Of a stretch of DNA of 64,000 nucleotides, positions 1 to 8,686 are shown one piece after another. How positions within the stretch are numbered: the stretch's first letter is position 1; each line of letters begins with the position of its first letter. A program made the translations under genes and the position numbers. A model generated the notes under the pieces. That model was given only the letters and a program-made list of their open reading frames with translations. It was not told the DNA's origin and did no database searches. The stretch comes from Pseudomonadota bacterium (GTDB lineage: Bacteria; Pseudomonadota; Alphaproteobacteria; Rhizobiales; Xanthobacteraceae), in the NCBI GenBank assembly GCA_023387735.1, contig JAEWHP010000032.1:124001-188000 (forward strand), read 5' to 3'.

Positions 1-586
1 GGCGCAGCTCCGGCGCGCCCTCGGCCTTGGCGGGCTCGGCCTTCGCTTCGGACTTCACCGGCTCGAGCTTGGCGCTCTCGACCGGCGGCGTCTGGACCCG
101 CGACGATACCTCGGCACGTGCGTCGGCCGAGCGCGTCGGCTCCTCGCGGCGGAGCAACGACCGCGGCCGCGCCACCGAACGCGCCATCAGCATCTGCGAC
201 GCGCCCTGGTGGCGGAAGTCGCAATAGGCGAAGCCCATGCCGGAGACGGAACCGCGGAAAGAGCGATCATCCTGCTTGTCGAGATTGAAGCACGGCTCGA
301 ACGGCATGCCCTTGATGGATGCGCAGACGGCCTGGCCGCGGATCTGCAGCGTGTTGCCGGGCAGCCGCACCTTGCGGATCGGGCCCGAGCCGCTGAACTG
401 CACCGAACCGACGGCGCCGAGATCGTCCATGATCCGGCCCGCACCGCGCGTCCCGTCGAAACAGGTGAAAGCGAAAACCTTGCCGGCCACAAACTTGCGG
501 GCCTCGTCGGCGTTCATCATCCCGGCCAGCGCAGGAACAACCATCGCACTGGCCGTCACGGCCCCCAAAACCAAACGCGCAAGCAT
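1..586 (-). CDS. Secreted protein of unknown function (C-terminus beyond window)
   Basis: The frame opens at an ATG at 586 with a GGAG box seven bases upstream and stays open to base 1, so about 195 codons are visible and the end is missing. The first 20-22 residues form a Sec signal peptide (basic start, hydrophobic core, ALA-type cleavage). A compact region follows with four cysteines near residues 42, 88, 99 and 122, which could form two disulfides in the periplasm. From about residue 150 the chain becomes rich in Pro, Ala, Glu and Lys, a disordered tail. I do not recognise the family. Export is well supported; function is unknown. Confidence 0.75.
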   Translation of the reverse strand, partial: MLARLVLGAVTASAMVVPALAGMMNADEARKFVAGKVFAFTCFDGTRGAGRIMDDLGAVGSVQFSGSGPIRKVRLPGNTLQIRGQAVCASIKGMPFEPCFNLDKQDDRSFRGSVSGMGFAYCDFRHQGASQMLMARSVARPRSLLRREEPTRSADARAEVSSRVQTPPVESAKLEPVKSEAKAEPAKAEGAPELR

Positions 587-702
587 GCACCAACTCCAAC
601 TTTACAAGAGCGCGGGCCCCCGCCTGAAAATTCTTTACCCGCTGCTTACCATACGAACCGTGGCGACATTGAAGCAGCTTGGTTGGTAAAGTCTGAACAG
701 CG

Positions 703-1689
703 TTAGGTTATTTTTACCACGATTCTACCGCGGACCTGCCCGGCAAGAATTTGTGCACCGGCGCCGATGACCTGGTCAAGGTTAATTTCGTGAGTAATTT
801 CAGCGAGTTTCGCCTTATCCAAGTCGTTGGCAAGACGGCTCCAGGCGAGCTTTCGCTGCGGTAGCGGGCACATCACGGAATCGATGCCGAGAAGGCACAC
901 CCCGCGCAAAATAAACGGTGCGACCGAGGACGGCAGGTCCATGCCGGCGGCAAGCCCGCACGCGGCGATGGCGCCGCCATACTTCGTCATCGAGAGCACG
1001 TTGGCGAGCGTGGTCGATCCGACGCTGTCGACGCCGCCCGCCCAGCGCTCCTTGGCCAGCGGCTTGGCCGGGCCTGACAGTTCGGCGCGGTCAATCACCT
1101 CGGCGGCGCCAAGGCCCTTGAGGTAGTCCGCTTCCGACATCCGCCCGGTGGAGGCGATGACGTGGTAGCCGAGTTTGGCGAGCACGGCAGTCGCCACCGA
1201 ACCGACGCCGCCCGCCGCGCCGGTGACCACGATCGGACCGCTTGCTGGGGTCAAACCATGTTTCTCCAGCGCCAGCACCGACAGCATCGCGGTGTAACCG
1301 GCGGTGCCGATCGCCATCGCTTCGCGGGTCGACATCCCGTCCGGCAGCCGCACCAGCCAGTCGCCCTTGACGCGTGCCTTGGCGGCGTAGGCGCCGAGAT
1401 GGGTTTCGCCCATGCCCCAGCCGTTGCAGACGACCTTGTCGCCGGCCTTCCATTGCGGATGTGAGGATTGCTCAACAGTGCCGGCAAAGTCGATGCCGGC
1501 AATCATCGGAAAGCGCCGCACCACCGGCGCCTTGCCGGTGACGGCTAAACCATCCTTGTAGTTCAGCGTCGACCACTCGACGGCGACAGTCACGTCGCCT
1601 TCCATCAATTCGGCTTCGTCGAATTGCGTCAGTGCGACGGTGGTACCTTTTTCCGCCTTGTCGATCCTGATGGCCTTGAATGTTCCCAC
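703..1689 (-). CDS. acuI: AcuI/YhdH-type NADPH-dependent acrylyl-CoA reductase-like oxidoreductase
   Basis: A 328-residue zinc-free medium-chain dehydrogenase/reductase, the usual length of the YhdH/AcuI group, which reduces acrylyl-CoA to propionyl-CoA with NADPH. The N-terminal GroES-like part includes LNYKDGLAVTG (42-52) and FPMIAGIDFAGTV (60-72). The Rossmann part carries VVTGAAGGVGSVA near 154-166. No structural-zinc cysteine cluster is seen. The start is GTG, chosen for the GGGGAG box six bases upstream. It is followed by the MFS transporter gene upstream on the same strand, with a small hairpin repeat between them. The exact substrate is inferred; a general quinone or enoyl reductase role is possible. 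Confidence 0.85.
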   Translation of the reverse strand: MGTFKAIRIDKAEKGTTVALTQFDEAELMEGDVTVAVEWSTLNYKDGLAVTGKAPVVRRFPMIAGIDFAGTVEQSSHPQWKAGDKVVCNGWGMGETHLGAYAAKARVKGDWLVRLPDGMSTREAMAIGTAGYTAMLSVLALEKHGLTPASGPIVVTGAAGGVGSVATAVLAKLGYHVIASTGRMSEADYLKGLGAAEVIDRAELSGPAKPLAKERWAGGVDSVGSTTLANVLSMTKYGGAIAACGLAAGMDLPSSVAPFILRGVCLLGIDSVMCPLPQRKLAWSRLANDLDKAKLAEITHEINLDQVIGAGAQILAGQVRGRIVVKIT

Positions 1690-1721
1690 GGCAAACTCCC
1701 CGGACTTGAGTGACCGCCACG

Positions 1722-1752
1722 CGTCATGGCCGGGACAAGCCCGGGCATGACG
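1722..1752. repeat. Short hairpin repeat, CGTCATG/CATGACG family
   Basis: Imperfect palindrome beginning CGTCATGGCCGGG and ending CCCGGGCATGACG, between the MFS and acuI genes. The same sequence in longer form recurs at 47117-47204. It may end transcription or process the mRNA, but there is no T-run. Confidence 0.7.
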
Positions 1753-1782
1753 AAAAGCGGTTTGAGGAGGCTCTTTACCGCA

Positions 1783-3030
1783 TCAGGCCGGTTGTGCAAC
1801 CAGACGGGCGACCGGCTTTTCCACGATCGGCAGGTTGATCAGCGCCGATAGCACGCCGAACAGCACCGAGAGCCACCAGATCGGCGTGTAGGAACCGAAC
1901 TGCTCGAAGACGATGCCGCCGAGCCAGACGCCGAGAAAGCCGCCAACCTGATGGCTGACGAAGGCAAAGCCATACAGCGTCGCGAACCAGCGGGTGCCGA
2001 ACATCAGCGCGACCAGCGCCGAGGTCGGCGGCACCGTGGAGAGCCAGGTCAGGCCGCTGATCGCGCCGAAGGCGACCGCCGAGAAAGTAGTGATCGGAAA
2101 TGAAATGAAGGCGACGATCGACAGCGCCCGCGTAAAGTAGATCACCGAAAGGATGTAGCGCTTCGGAAACAGGTTCTGCAGGTAGCCGACGCTTAGCGAG
2201 CCGATGATGTTGAACAGGCCGATCGCCGCAATCACCCAGCCGCCGGTCGTGGCGGGAATGCCGCGGTCGACGAGATAGGCCGGCAGATGCACGGTGATGA
2301 AGGCGAGCTGGAAGCCGCAGGTGAAGAAGCCGAGCACCAGCAGCACATAGGAGCGATGGCCGAATGCCTCGGCGAGCGCCGTCTTGAACGACTGCTGGTC
2401 GGCGACGGGGACATTCGACGACGTCGCCGGCGGCGTCGCGATGGCAAGCGACAGCGGCACGATCAGCAGCATCAGCAACGCGAATACGGTCAGCGCCGGC
2501 TGCCAGCCGAAATTGTCGATCATCGCCACGCCGAACGGCGCGAACAGGAATTGCCCGAACGAGCCGGCCGCCGTGCCGGCGCCGAGCGCGATGCCACGCT
2601 TCTCCGGCGGCAGCAGCTTGCTGAACGCGGACAGTACGAGATTGAACGAACAGCCCGATAGCCCGAAGCCGATCAGGACACCGGCGCCGAGATTGAGCGA
2701 CATCGGCGTCGCGGAATAGCGCATCAGCAACAGGCCGCCGGCATAGAGCAGCGCGCCGATCACCATCACGCGTAGGATGCCGAACCGGTCCGCAATGGCA
2801 CCGGCGATCGGCTGCCCCAGTCCCCACAGCAGGTTTTGCAGCGCCAGCGCGAGGCCAAAGACATCGCGGCCCCAGGTAAATTCCGCGCTCATCGGCTGCA
2901 CGAAAAAGCCGAGGCTCGAGCGTGGCCCGAAGCTAAGCAGCGCGATCGCGCAGCCGCAGATGATGATCACCAGCGGTGTCCGCCAGGTGGCAGCGCCCGA
3001 GGATGGACGGTCGCCGGTCGTTACAGCCAT
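1783..3030 (-). CDS. Major facilitator superfamily transporter
   Basis: A 415-residue inner-membrane carrier with about twelve hydrophobic segments and the short cytoplasmic loop between segments 2 and 3 typical of MFS (GAIADRFGILRVM). It has no cleavable signal. The overall pattern resembles the oxalate/formate antiporter and monocarboxylate branch of MFS, so an organic acid or drug is a reasonable substrate guess, not more. The start is ATG at 3030 with an AGGGG box eight bases upstream; a TTG seven codons earlier lacks such a box. The 5' region holds a 12-base palindrome (ATGCATTTGCAT, 3076-3087) and a larger inverted repeat. Confidence 0.85.
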   Translation of the reverse strand: MAVTTGDRPSSGAATWRTPLVIIICGCAIALLSFGPRSSLGFFVQPMSAEFTWGRDVFGLALALQNLLWGLGQPIAGAIADRFGILRVMVIGALLYAGGLLLMRYSATPMSLNLGAGVLIGFGLSGCSFNLVLSAFSKLLPPEKRGIALGAGTAAGSFGQFLFAPFGVAMIDNFGWQPALTVFALLMLLIVPLSLAIATPPATSSNVPVADQQSFKTALAEAFGHRSYVLLVLGFFTCGFQLAFITVHLPAYLVDRGIPATTGGWVIAAIGLFNIIGSLSVGYLQNLFPKRYILSVIYFTRALSIVAFISFPITTFSAVAFGAISGLTWLSTVPPTSALVALMFGTRWFATLYGFAFVSHQVGGFLGVWLGGIVFEQFGSYTPIWWLSVLFGVLSALINLPIVEKPVARLVAQPA

Positions 3031-3123
3031 ATCAATACCCCTGCAGGCCAATCGAGTTCGCGCCGCAGTGACTTAATGCATTTGCATGGAAACCCCAAGG
3101 GCAGCGGAGAAAAAACTCCCACT

Positions 3124-3176
3124 GCAGGGCAGCCCTGCAAAATTGGCGAGAGCAATCGATGCAATTTTGCAGGGCT
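3124..3176. repeat. 15-bp inverted repeat upstream of the MFS gene
   Basis: Arms AGCCCTGCAAAATTG (3131-3145) and CAATTTTGCAGGGCT (3162-3176) are perfectly complementary with a 16-base loop. The left arm also overlaps a second small palindrome, GCAGGGCAGCCCTGC (3124-3138), so two folds compete. It lies about 95 bases upstream of the MFS start codon. It could be an operator, an RNA fold or another repeat family. Confidence 0.7.
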
Positions 3177-3227
3177 ACGGTCCCGCAAGATGGGGGCGCA
3201 TCCGCGATCTCGCGGCTAATCTTTCAG

Positions 3228-3351
3228 TCATTCCGGGGCTCGCGAAGCGAGAACCCGGAATCCATTGGGCCACAAATGACGTGGAGAAATGGATTCCCAG
3301 ATGTGCAATTGCACATCATGGTTCGCGCCAAGGGGCGCGCCCCGGAATGAC
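3228..3351. repeat. Modular palindromic repeat, copy 1 (divergent)
   Basis: Ends GTCATTCCGGG and CCCGGAATGAC match the other seven copies, but the centre is expanded: it has the inverted pair GGAATCCATT/AATGGATTCC and the hairpins CTCGC-gaa-GCGAG and ATGTGCAATTGCACAT. It sits between the SleB-type gene and the MFS gene. Confidence 0.85.
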
Positions 3352-3386
3352 GGGGGGAAGTCGTTACGCTGCAATAACGACGACGG

Positions 3387-4841
3387 CTACCGCCTCGCAC
3401 TCACCTGCTCGGCCGAGCTTTGCGCGGCTTCCGCGAGCTTGGCGGAGATCTCGGCGGTCTCGGCGGCGGAGCCCCAGCTCGGCGCGTCGCTGCCGTTGCC
3501 CCAGGCGCGCGGCCGATAGAACGTATGTACGCCGGTCTTGTACATGCGCTTCATTTCGTTGACCCAGGACGGGCGCACCCAGTAGGCGTGGTAGTGCGTC
3601 GACTTGTCGACTTCAGGCAGCCAGAGCTGGCCGTCGAGCATTGCCTTCGAAATCTTCCGGGCGCGCTCCCACATATCGGGCTCGCGGATCACATCCTTGT
3701 TGTTGTCGCAGGCGAAGGTGAACTGGCACGCCAGATGGCGGTGCTTGTTCTGATAGACCACGCCGCACACCGTCTCGGGATACTTGCCGGAGAAGGCGCG
3801 GTTCAGCACCACCTGCGCCACCGCGATCTGGCCGCGTACGGCTTCGCCGCGGGCCTCGAAGTAGATGGCTTCGGCCAGGCACTTCTCCGACCTGGCGCGC
3901 GACTTTTCGTCGAACAGGCCAAGCCGCTCGGCCGGCGTCTTGGCGCGCTGGTTGTCGGCGTTGACTTCACCCTTCGGCGCGACGCTCTCGCCCATGTCGC
4001 CTGCCCTCACCGGCCCGTCGGCATCGACCGGCAGCGACGCCATCACCTTCATGTCGGGATCGGCAACTGCACCGGGCATCACGATGACCGGTTCCTCGCC
4101 GGGCTGCCAACGCTCGATGCTTTCCGGCGAGCCGAGCGAAGAGCCGAAGAACAGGCTTGAGGTCTTGAAAGAGAAACCATCGCGCCGCGGCGCGGGAGCG
4201 CGGCGGAGCTCCGGCGCTTGAGGTGCGGGCTTGAGATCGTCCTGCGGCCTGGTTTCAAGCGACAGCGACACGTCGAATTGCGCCAGCGGCGGCGCGGTGA
4301 GCGCGGCCTGCAATTCGGGATCGAGCGGCGCACGCTCGATGGCCGGCGGCGCCTCGGCGGTCTTGGCGCCGCGAACCAGTGCGTTGGAGTTGGCGGGATC
4401 CTCCACAGCCGGCGCGCGCTCGGTTGGAGCCACGGGCTCCTGCGGCTGGGCCGGCATGATGACAAGCCGGTCGCCTTTCAGCGTCCTATCGACCTTCGGA
4501 AAATCGGCGGCATGATATTGCGGCGGCGGTGCAACGAGCGGATTGCGCGTCACCGAGCCCGTGATGTCGATGCCCTGATGGTCGAGGCTGGCCAGGCGAT
4601 AGGTCGCGGTCTGCGGCGAGGAAGTTCCGATCGGACGGCCGAAGCTGAACGTCGCGACCTGGATCGTGCCGGCAGAGTTGAACACCCGCTTCTGCCAGCG
4701 CTCGGCAACGCCGGGCTGACGGGCCAGCAATGCGGCAATATCCTGATATCCGATCCCGGTCGGCATCAATGCAAAGACGCAGAGACCGAGGCCGAAGGAC
4801 GCAAACCGCGCGCCCTTCGGCTGGTTACGCAACACAAACAT
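3387..4841 (-). CDS. SleB-type cell wall hydrolase (Hydrolase_2 domain)
   Basis: A 484-residue envelope protein. Residues about 8-30 are one hydrophobic segment (signal anchor or uncleaved signal). Residues 100-300 are Pro/Ala-rich and probably disordered. The C-terminal 150 residues hold the SleB/CwlJ-type hydrolase domain with CLAEAIYFEARGE (321-333; the Glu after YF is the expected catalytic residue) and AVAQVVLNR. The family cleaves peptidoglycan glycan strands as lytic transglycosylases; outside spore formers it acts in wall remodelling. The ATG at 4841 is chosen because the upstream extension would begin with TTG and lacks a ribosome site. It is single, flanked by repeats on both sides. 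Confidence 0.85.
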   Translation of the reverse strand: MFVLRNQPKGARFASFGLGLCVFALMPTGIGYQDIAALLARQPGVAERWQKRVFNSAGTIQVATFSFGRPIGTSSPQTATYRLASLDHQGIDITGSVTRNPLVAPPPQYHAADFPKVDRTLKGDRLVIMPAQPQEPVAPTERAPAVEDPANSNALVRGAKTAEAPPAIERAPLDPELQAALTAPPLAQFDVSLSLETRPQDDLKPAPQAPELRRAPAPRRDGFSFKTSSLFFGSSLGSPESIERWQPGEEPVIVMPGAVADPDMKVMASLPVDADGPVRAGDMGESVAPKGEVNADNQRAKTPAERLGLFDEKSRARSEKCLAEAIYFEARGEAVRGQIAVAQVVLNRAFSGKYPETVCGVVYQNKHRHLACQFTFACDNNKDVIREPDMWERARKISKAMLDGQLWLPEVDKSTHYHAYWVRPSWVNEMKRMYKTGVHTFYRPRAWGNGSDAPSWGSAAETAEISAKLAEAAQSSAEQVSARR

Positions 4842-5071
4842 CGATACGCTCACGCAACACTTACACGATCGAACTTCAGTACATCCGTGCAATTCGACCT
4901 TTATCGTTGGTATCGAATTTAGGTTGCCGGGGAGTTAATCGTCGTTGCGCGCGCGTTACACGCAAGCGATCGGATGATTTTTCGAGATCGCATGAGAAGT
5001 GTTGGTAAACATGCGCTCGACAAGAGTGGTAAAGATCGCGTCAACGGAAATGATAGGGAAACTCGACGGGC
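4842..5071. other. Intergenic stretch without a recognised gene
   Basis: Between the hydrolase start and repeat copy 2. It is somewhat AT-richer and should hold the hydrolase promoter. I see no convincing small ORF, RNA gene or operator. Confidence 0.5.
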
Positions 5072-5151
5072 GTCGTTCCGGGGCGATGCAAAGCATCGAA
5101 CCCGGAACCTCGAGATTCCGGGTCTGGTCCTTCGGACCATCCCGGAATGAC
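5072..5151. repeat. Modular palindromic repeat, copy 2
   Basis: Reads from GTCGTTCCGGGG to CCCGGAATGAC. Modules in order: GATGC-aa-GCATC hairpin, centre CCTCGAGATTCCGGG, TGGTCC-tt-GGACCA hairpin. Confidence 0.9.
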
Positions 5152-5190
5152 ACCATCGATGTGATGTTCTGCTGCTCCGCGCCCACACAA

Positions 5191-5223
5191 ACAAAAATGG
5201 CCGGGAGAACATCCCGGCCATTT
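5191..5223 (-). terminator. Rho-independent terminator of ppdK
   Basis: Read on the minus strand, a 12-bp perfect stem (AAATGGCCGGGA, 5195-5206, with 5212-5223) and a 5-base loop are followed by TTTTTGT. It lies 23 bases past the ppdK stop codon. Confidence 0.9.
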
Positions 5224-5245
5224 CAGTTTCACCATCGGTTACGAT

Positions 5246-8119
5246 TTACGCCTGGCTCTCGATCTTCTTGCCGAGCGCGGCCTGTGCCGCGGCGAGGCGC
5301 GCGATCGGCACGCGGTAGGGCGAGCACGACACGTAGTCGAGACCGATCTCGTGGCAGAACGCCACCGATGCGGGATCGCCGCCGTGTTCGCCGCAAATGC
5401 CGACCTTGATGTCGGGCCGCGTCTTGCGGCCGCGCTCGACACCGATCTTCACCAGTTCGCCGACGCCGTCGCGATCGACCGAGATGAACGGATCGATCTC
5501 GAGAATGCCCTTGGCGACATACGTGCCGAGGAAGCTCGCAGCGTCGTCGCGGCTGATGCCGTAGGTGGTCTGTGTCAGGTCGTTGGTGCCGAACGAGAAG
5601 AACTCCGCGGTCTGCGCCACGTCGCCGGCCATGAGGCAGGCGCGCGGCAATTCGATCATCGTACCAACCTGATACGCGAGCTTCTTGCCGGTTTCCTTCA
5701 TCACCGAATGCGCGGTCGCGTCGATCCGCGCCTTGACCAGGTCGAACTCGGCCTTGGTCGCGACCAGCGGCACCATCACCTCGAGGCCGACGGCCTTGCC
5801 GGTGCGTTTCTCGGCTTCCACCGCCGCCTCGAAGATCGCGCGCGCCTGCATCTCGGCGATTTCGGGATAGGCGATGGCGAGGCGGCAGCCGCGGAAGCCA
5901 AGCATCGGGTTGAACTCGGCGAGGTCGCGGGCGCGATCGGCGAGCTTGCGCGGATCGGTGTTCATCGCGCGCGCGACTTCCTCGATCTCGGCCTGGGTGT
6001 GCGGCAGGAACTCGTGCAGCGGCGGATCGAGCAGCCGGATCGTGACCGGCAGGCCCTTCATGATCTCGAAGAGCTCGACGAAATCGGCCCGCTGCATCGG
6101 CAACAGTTTCGACAGCGCCGCACGGCGCGACTGCTCGTCCTCGGAAAGGATCATCTCGCGGACGGTGCGGATGCGGGTTTCCTCGAAGAACATGTGCTCG
6201 GTGCGGCACAGCCCGATGCCCTCGGCGCCGAACTTGACCGCGGTGCGCGCATCGTCAGGCGTGTCGCCGTTGACGCGGACGCCGAGCTTGCGGACGGCAT
6301 CGGCCCAGCCCATCAGCGTACCGAACTCGCCCGACAGCTTTGGCTCGATCATCGGCATCCGGCCGGCCAGCACCTGGCCGAGCGAACCGTCGATGGTGAT
6401 GACGTCGCCGGTCTTGAAGGTGCGCGAGCCGATGCTCATGGTGCCGCGGCCGTAGTCGACGCGGATGGCGCCGCAGCCGGAGACGCAGGGCTTGCCCATG
6501 CCGCGCGCAACCACGGCGGCGTGCGAGGTCATGCCGCCGCGCGTAGTCAGAATGCCTTCGGCGGCGTGCATGCCGTGAATGTCTTCCGGGCTGGTCTCGA
6601 TCCGCACCAGGATGACGTTGCGGCCATCGGCCTTCAGCTTGGCCGCTTCATCGGACGAGAACACGATTTCGCCCGACGCAGCGCCGGGCGAAGCCGGCAG
6701 GCCGGTCGCGATCACGTCGCGCTTGGCCTGGGGATCGATGGTCGGATGCAGCAGTTGATCCAGCGACGCCGGATCGATCCGCATCACCGCGTCCTTCTTC
6801 GAGATCAGGCCTTCGTTGGCGAGTTCGACCGCGATGCGCAGCGCGGCCTTGGCGGTGCGCTTGCCGCCGCGGGTCTGCAGCATCCACAATTTGCCCTGCT
6901 CGACCGTGAACTCCATGTCCTGCATGTCGCGGTAGTGCTTTTCGAGCAGCGTGTAGAACCGCGTCAGTTCCTTGAACGCCTCCGGCATCGCGCTTTCCAT
7001 CGACGGCTTGTCGGAGCCGGATTCCTGGCGCGCTTCCTCGGTAATGTCCTGCGGCGTGCGGATGCCCGCGACCACGTCCTCGCCCTGCGCGTTGATCAGG
7101 AATTCGCCGTAGAGCTTGCTCTCGCCGGTGGAAGGATTGCGCGTGAAGGCGACGCCGGTCGCGGACGTTTCGCCCATGTTGCCGAACACCATGGCCTGCA
7201 CGTTGACAGCGGTGCCCCAGGATTCCGGGATGTCGTGCAGCTTGCGATAGGTCACCGCGCGCGCGTTCATCCAGGATGAGAACACCGCGCCGATCGCGCC
7301 CCACAATTGCTCGTGCGGATCCTGCGGGAAATCGTGGCCGGTCTCGCGCGCCACGGCTTCCTTGTACTTGCCGACCACTTCGACCCAGTCGTCGCCGGAG
7401 AGATCGGTGTCGAGCGTGTAGCCCTGGCCGTCCTTGAAGGTGTCGAGAATGTCCTCGAAGTGATGATGCTCGAAGCCGAGCACGACGTCCGAGTACATCG
7501 TGATGAAGCGGCGATAGCTGTCATAGGCAAAGCGCCGGTCGCCGGAGAGCTCGGCGAGCGCCTCGACCGTTTTGTCGTTGAGGCCGAGATTGAGTACGGT
7601 GTCCATCATGCCCGGCATCGAGGCGCGGCCGCCGGAGCGAACCGACACCAGCAGCGGATTCTTTGAATCACCAAAAGCCTTGCCGGTCAGCTTGCCGACG
7701 TAATCGAGCGCCTTTTCGACCTGCGCCTTCAATGCCGCCGGATAGGATTTGTCGTGGGCGTAGAAGTAAGTGCAGACCGACGTCGGGATGGTGAAGCCCG
7801 GAGGCACCGGCAGGCCGAGATTGGCCATTTCGGCGAGGTTGGCACCCTTGCCGCCCAGGAGGTCGCGCAGGCCGGCTTTGCCCTCGGCCTTGCCGTCGCC
7901 GAAGGTATAGACCCACTTGCCGGCCTTTACCGCCTCAACGGCCGGCTTGCTCGCCGGGGCCTTCTTGACGGCCTTCTTCGCGGCCTTGGCGACCGGCTTG
8001 GCGGGCGTCTTCTTCAGCGCCTTGCGGGCGGATGGCGCGGCCTTGGGTCGAGCCGATGACTTTGATTTCGCTGCAGATTTCGCTGCAGCCTTCTTGGACT
8101 TCGCGACGGCTTTGGCCAT
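5246..8119 (-). CDS. ppdK: Pyruvate, phosphate dikinase with a basic N-terminal extension
   Basis: Interconverts pyruvate + ATP + phosphate with phosphoenolpyruvate + AMP + pyrophosphate, linking glycolysis and gluconeogenesis in the cytoplasm. The 957 residues contain the nucleotide-binding domain starting at GGKGANLAEM (about 89), the phosphohistidine domain with GGMTSHAAVVARG (His533), and the PEP/pyruvate barrel ending with GICGEHGGD (Cys909). Residues 1-65 are an unusual Lys/Ala/Pro-rich tail like the C-terminal tail of histone H1, absent from the catalytic core; the total is about 70 residues longer than compact bacterial enzymes. Start ATG 8119 is preferred to a TTG three codons upstream. 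It is monocistronic with its own terminator. Confidence 0.97.
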   Translation of the reverse strand: MAKAVAKSKKAAAKSAAKSKSSARPKAAPSARKALKKTPAKPVAKAAKKAVKKAPASKPAVEAVKAGKWVYTFGDGKAEGKAGLRDLLGGKGANLAEMANLGLPVPPGFTIPTSVCTYFYAHDKSYPAALKAQVEKALDYVGKLTGKAFGDSKNPLLVSVRSGGRASMPGMMDTVLNLGLNDKTVEALAELSGDRRFAYDSYRRFITMYSDVVLGFEHHHFEDILDTFKDGQGYTLDTDLSGDDWVEVVGKYKEAVARETGHDFPQDPHEQLWGAIGAVFSSWMNARAVTYRKLHDIPESWGTAVNVQAMVFGNMGETSATGVAFTRNPSTGESKLYGEFLINAQGEDVVAGIRTPQDITEEARQESGSDKPSMESAMPEAFKELTRFYTLLEKHYRDMQDMEFTVEQGKLWMLQTRGGKRTAKAALRIAVELANEGLISKKDAVMRIDPASLDQLLHPTIDPQAKRDVIATGLPASPGAASGEIVFSSDEAAKLKADGRNVILVRIETSPEDIHGMHAAEGILTTRGGMTSHAAVVARGMGKPCVSGCGAIRVDYGRGTMSIGSRTFKTGDVITIDGSLGQVLAGRMPMIEPKLSGEFGTLMGWADAVRKLGVRVNGDTPDDARTAVKFGAEGIGLCRTEHMFFEETRIRTVREMILSEDEQSRRAALSKLLPMQRADFVELFEIMKGLPVTIRLLDPPLHEFLPHTQAEIEEVARAMNTDPRKLADRARDLAEFNPMLGFRGCRLAIAYPEIAEMQARAIFEAAVEAEKRTGKAVGLEVMVPLVATKAEFDLVKARIDATAHSVMKETGKKLAYQVGTMIELPRACLMAGDVAQTAEFFSFGTNDLTQTTYGISRDDAASFLGTYVAKGILEIDPFISVDRDGVGELVKIGVERGRKTRPDIKVGICGEHGGDPASVAFCHEIGLDYVSCSPYRVPIARLAAAQAALGKKIESQA

Positions 8120-8215
8120 GGATTCCAACTATCCGAAAAAGGGAGAAGAATGCGCGCCTTACACCACTTTGAGGGGTTCCGCGCAAGCCGCGAAACCCTG
8201 CTTTCCGGCGTCATA

Positions 8216-8265
8216 GCGTTTTCGAGCGAAGTGGACCCGGTTCGCGTGAAGAAAACGCGTCAAAC
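8216..8265. repeat. GCGTTTTC/GAAAACGC intergenic repeat
   Basis: Begins GCGTTTTCGAGCGAAGTGGA and ends GAAGAAAACGCGTCAAA; the outer GCGTTTTC (8216-8223) and GAAAACGC (8251-8258) pair. The sequence resembles a dispersed element I associate with rhizobial genomes; only one copy is present here. Confidence 0.6.
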
Positions 8266-8295
8266 AAAAAATAGCGCCGGTCCATACCGGCGCTA
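8266..8295 (-). terminator. Terminator overlapping the DUF3096 stop codon
   Basis: On the minus strand, stem TAGCGCCGGT / ACCGGCGCTA (10 bp, 4-base loop) followed by six T. The first three bases of the stem are the TAG stop codon of the gene it ends. Confidence 0.9.
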
Positions 8296-8448
8296 GAACC
8301 GCAACATCTTGAACACGCCGAGGCCGGCCAGACCGATCACGATCAGGTAGATCGCGACGATGAAGTTCAGGAACCGCGGCATGATCAGAATCAGGACTCC
8401 CGCGATCAGGGCGACAAGCGGGGAAATGTGCGCGGCGGTGATGGTCAT
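8293..8448 (-). CDS. DUF3096 family small membrane protein
   Basis: A 51-residue protein, starting MTITAAHISPLVALIAGVLI, that matches the DUF3096 pattern: HISPLVALIAG, then a conserved PR turn, then a second hydrophobic helix (AIYLIVIGLAG) and a basic end. It should form a two-helix hairpin in the inner membrane. Function is unknown for the family. The ATG at 8448 has a GGAG box about six bases upstream. The gene is short but complete, with its own terminator, and is easily missed by size cut-offs. Confidence 0.85.
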   Translation of the reverse strand: MTITAAHISPLVALIAGVLILIMPRFLNFIVAIYLIVIGLAGLGVFKMLRF

Positions 8449-8686
8449 TGCATTCTCCAGGGAAGCGACACGGGAAATCGAATCGAGGCCGGCAACTTAA
8501 CCGCTGGCGCGGTTCCGGAATAGCAAGACGCATCCGCGTTGAACGGGTTCCAACTCCGCAACAATTCCCCAGAAATGCCGCGTATGCGACCGCCGTTTTC
8601 CGGAACAATGGTCCGCACGATGAATTGGCTCGGGACGTGCGCGCTGGCTGACGGCCGGCGCTGTTTCTCTCGCGAAGGAGTCGACT

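Noticed and set aside
5351..7279. A 642-codon open frame on the plus strand opposite ppdK
   Set aside because: It lies antisense to a well-conserved enzyme; open antisense frames are usual in GC-rich genes, its protein is His/Gly/Arg-rich and has no domain.
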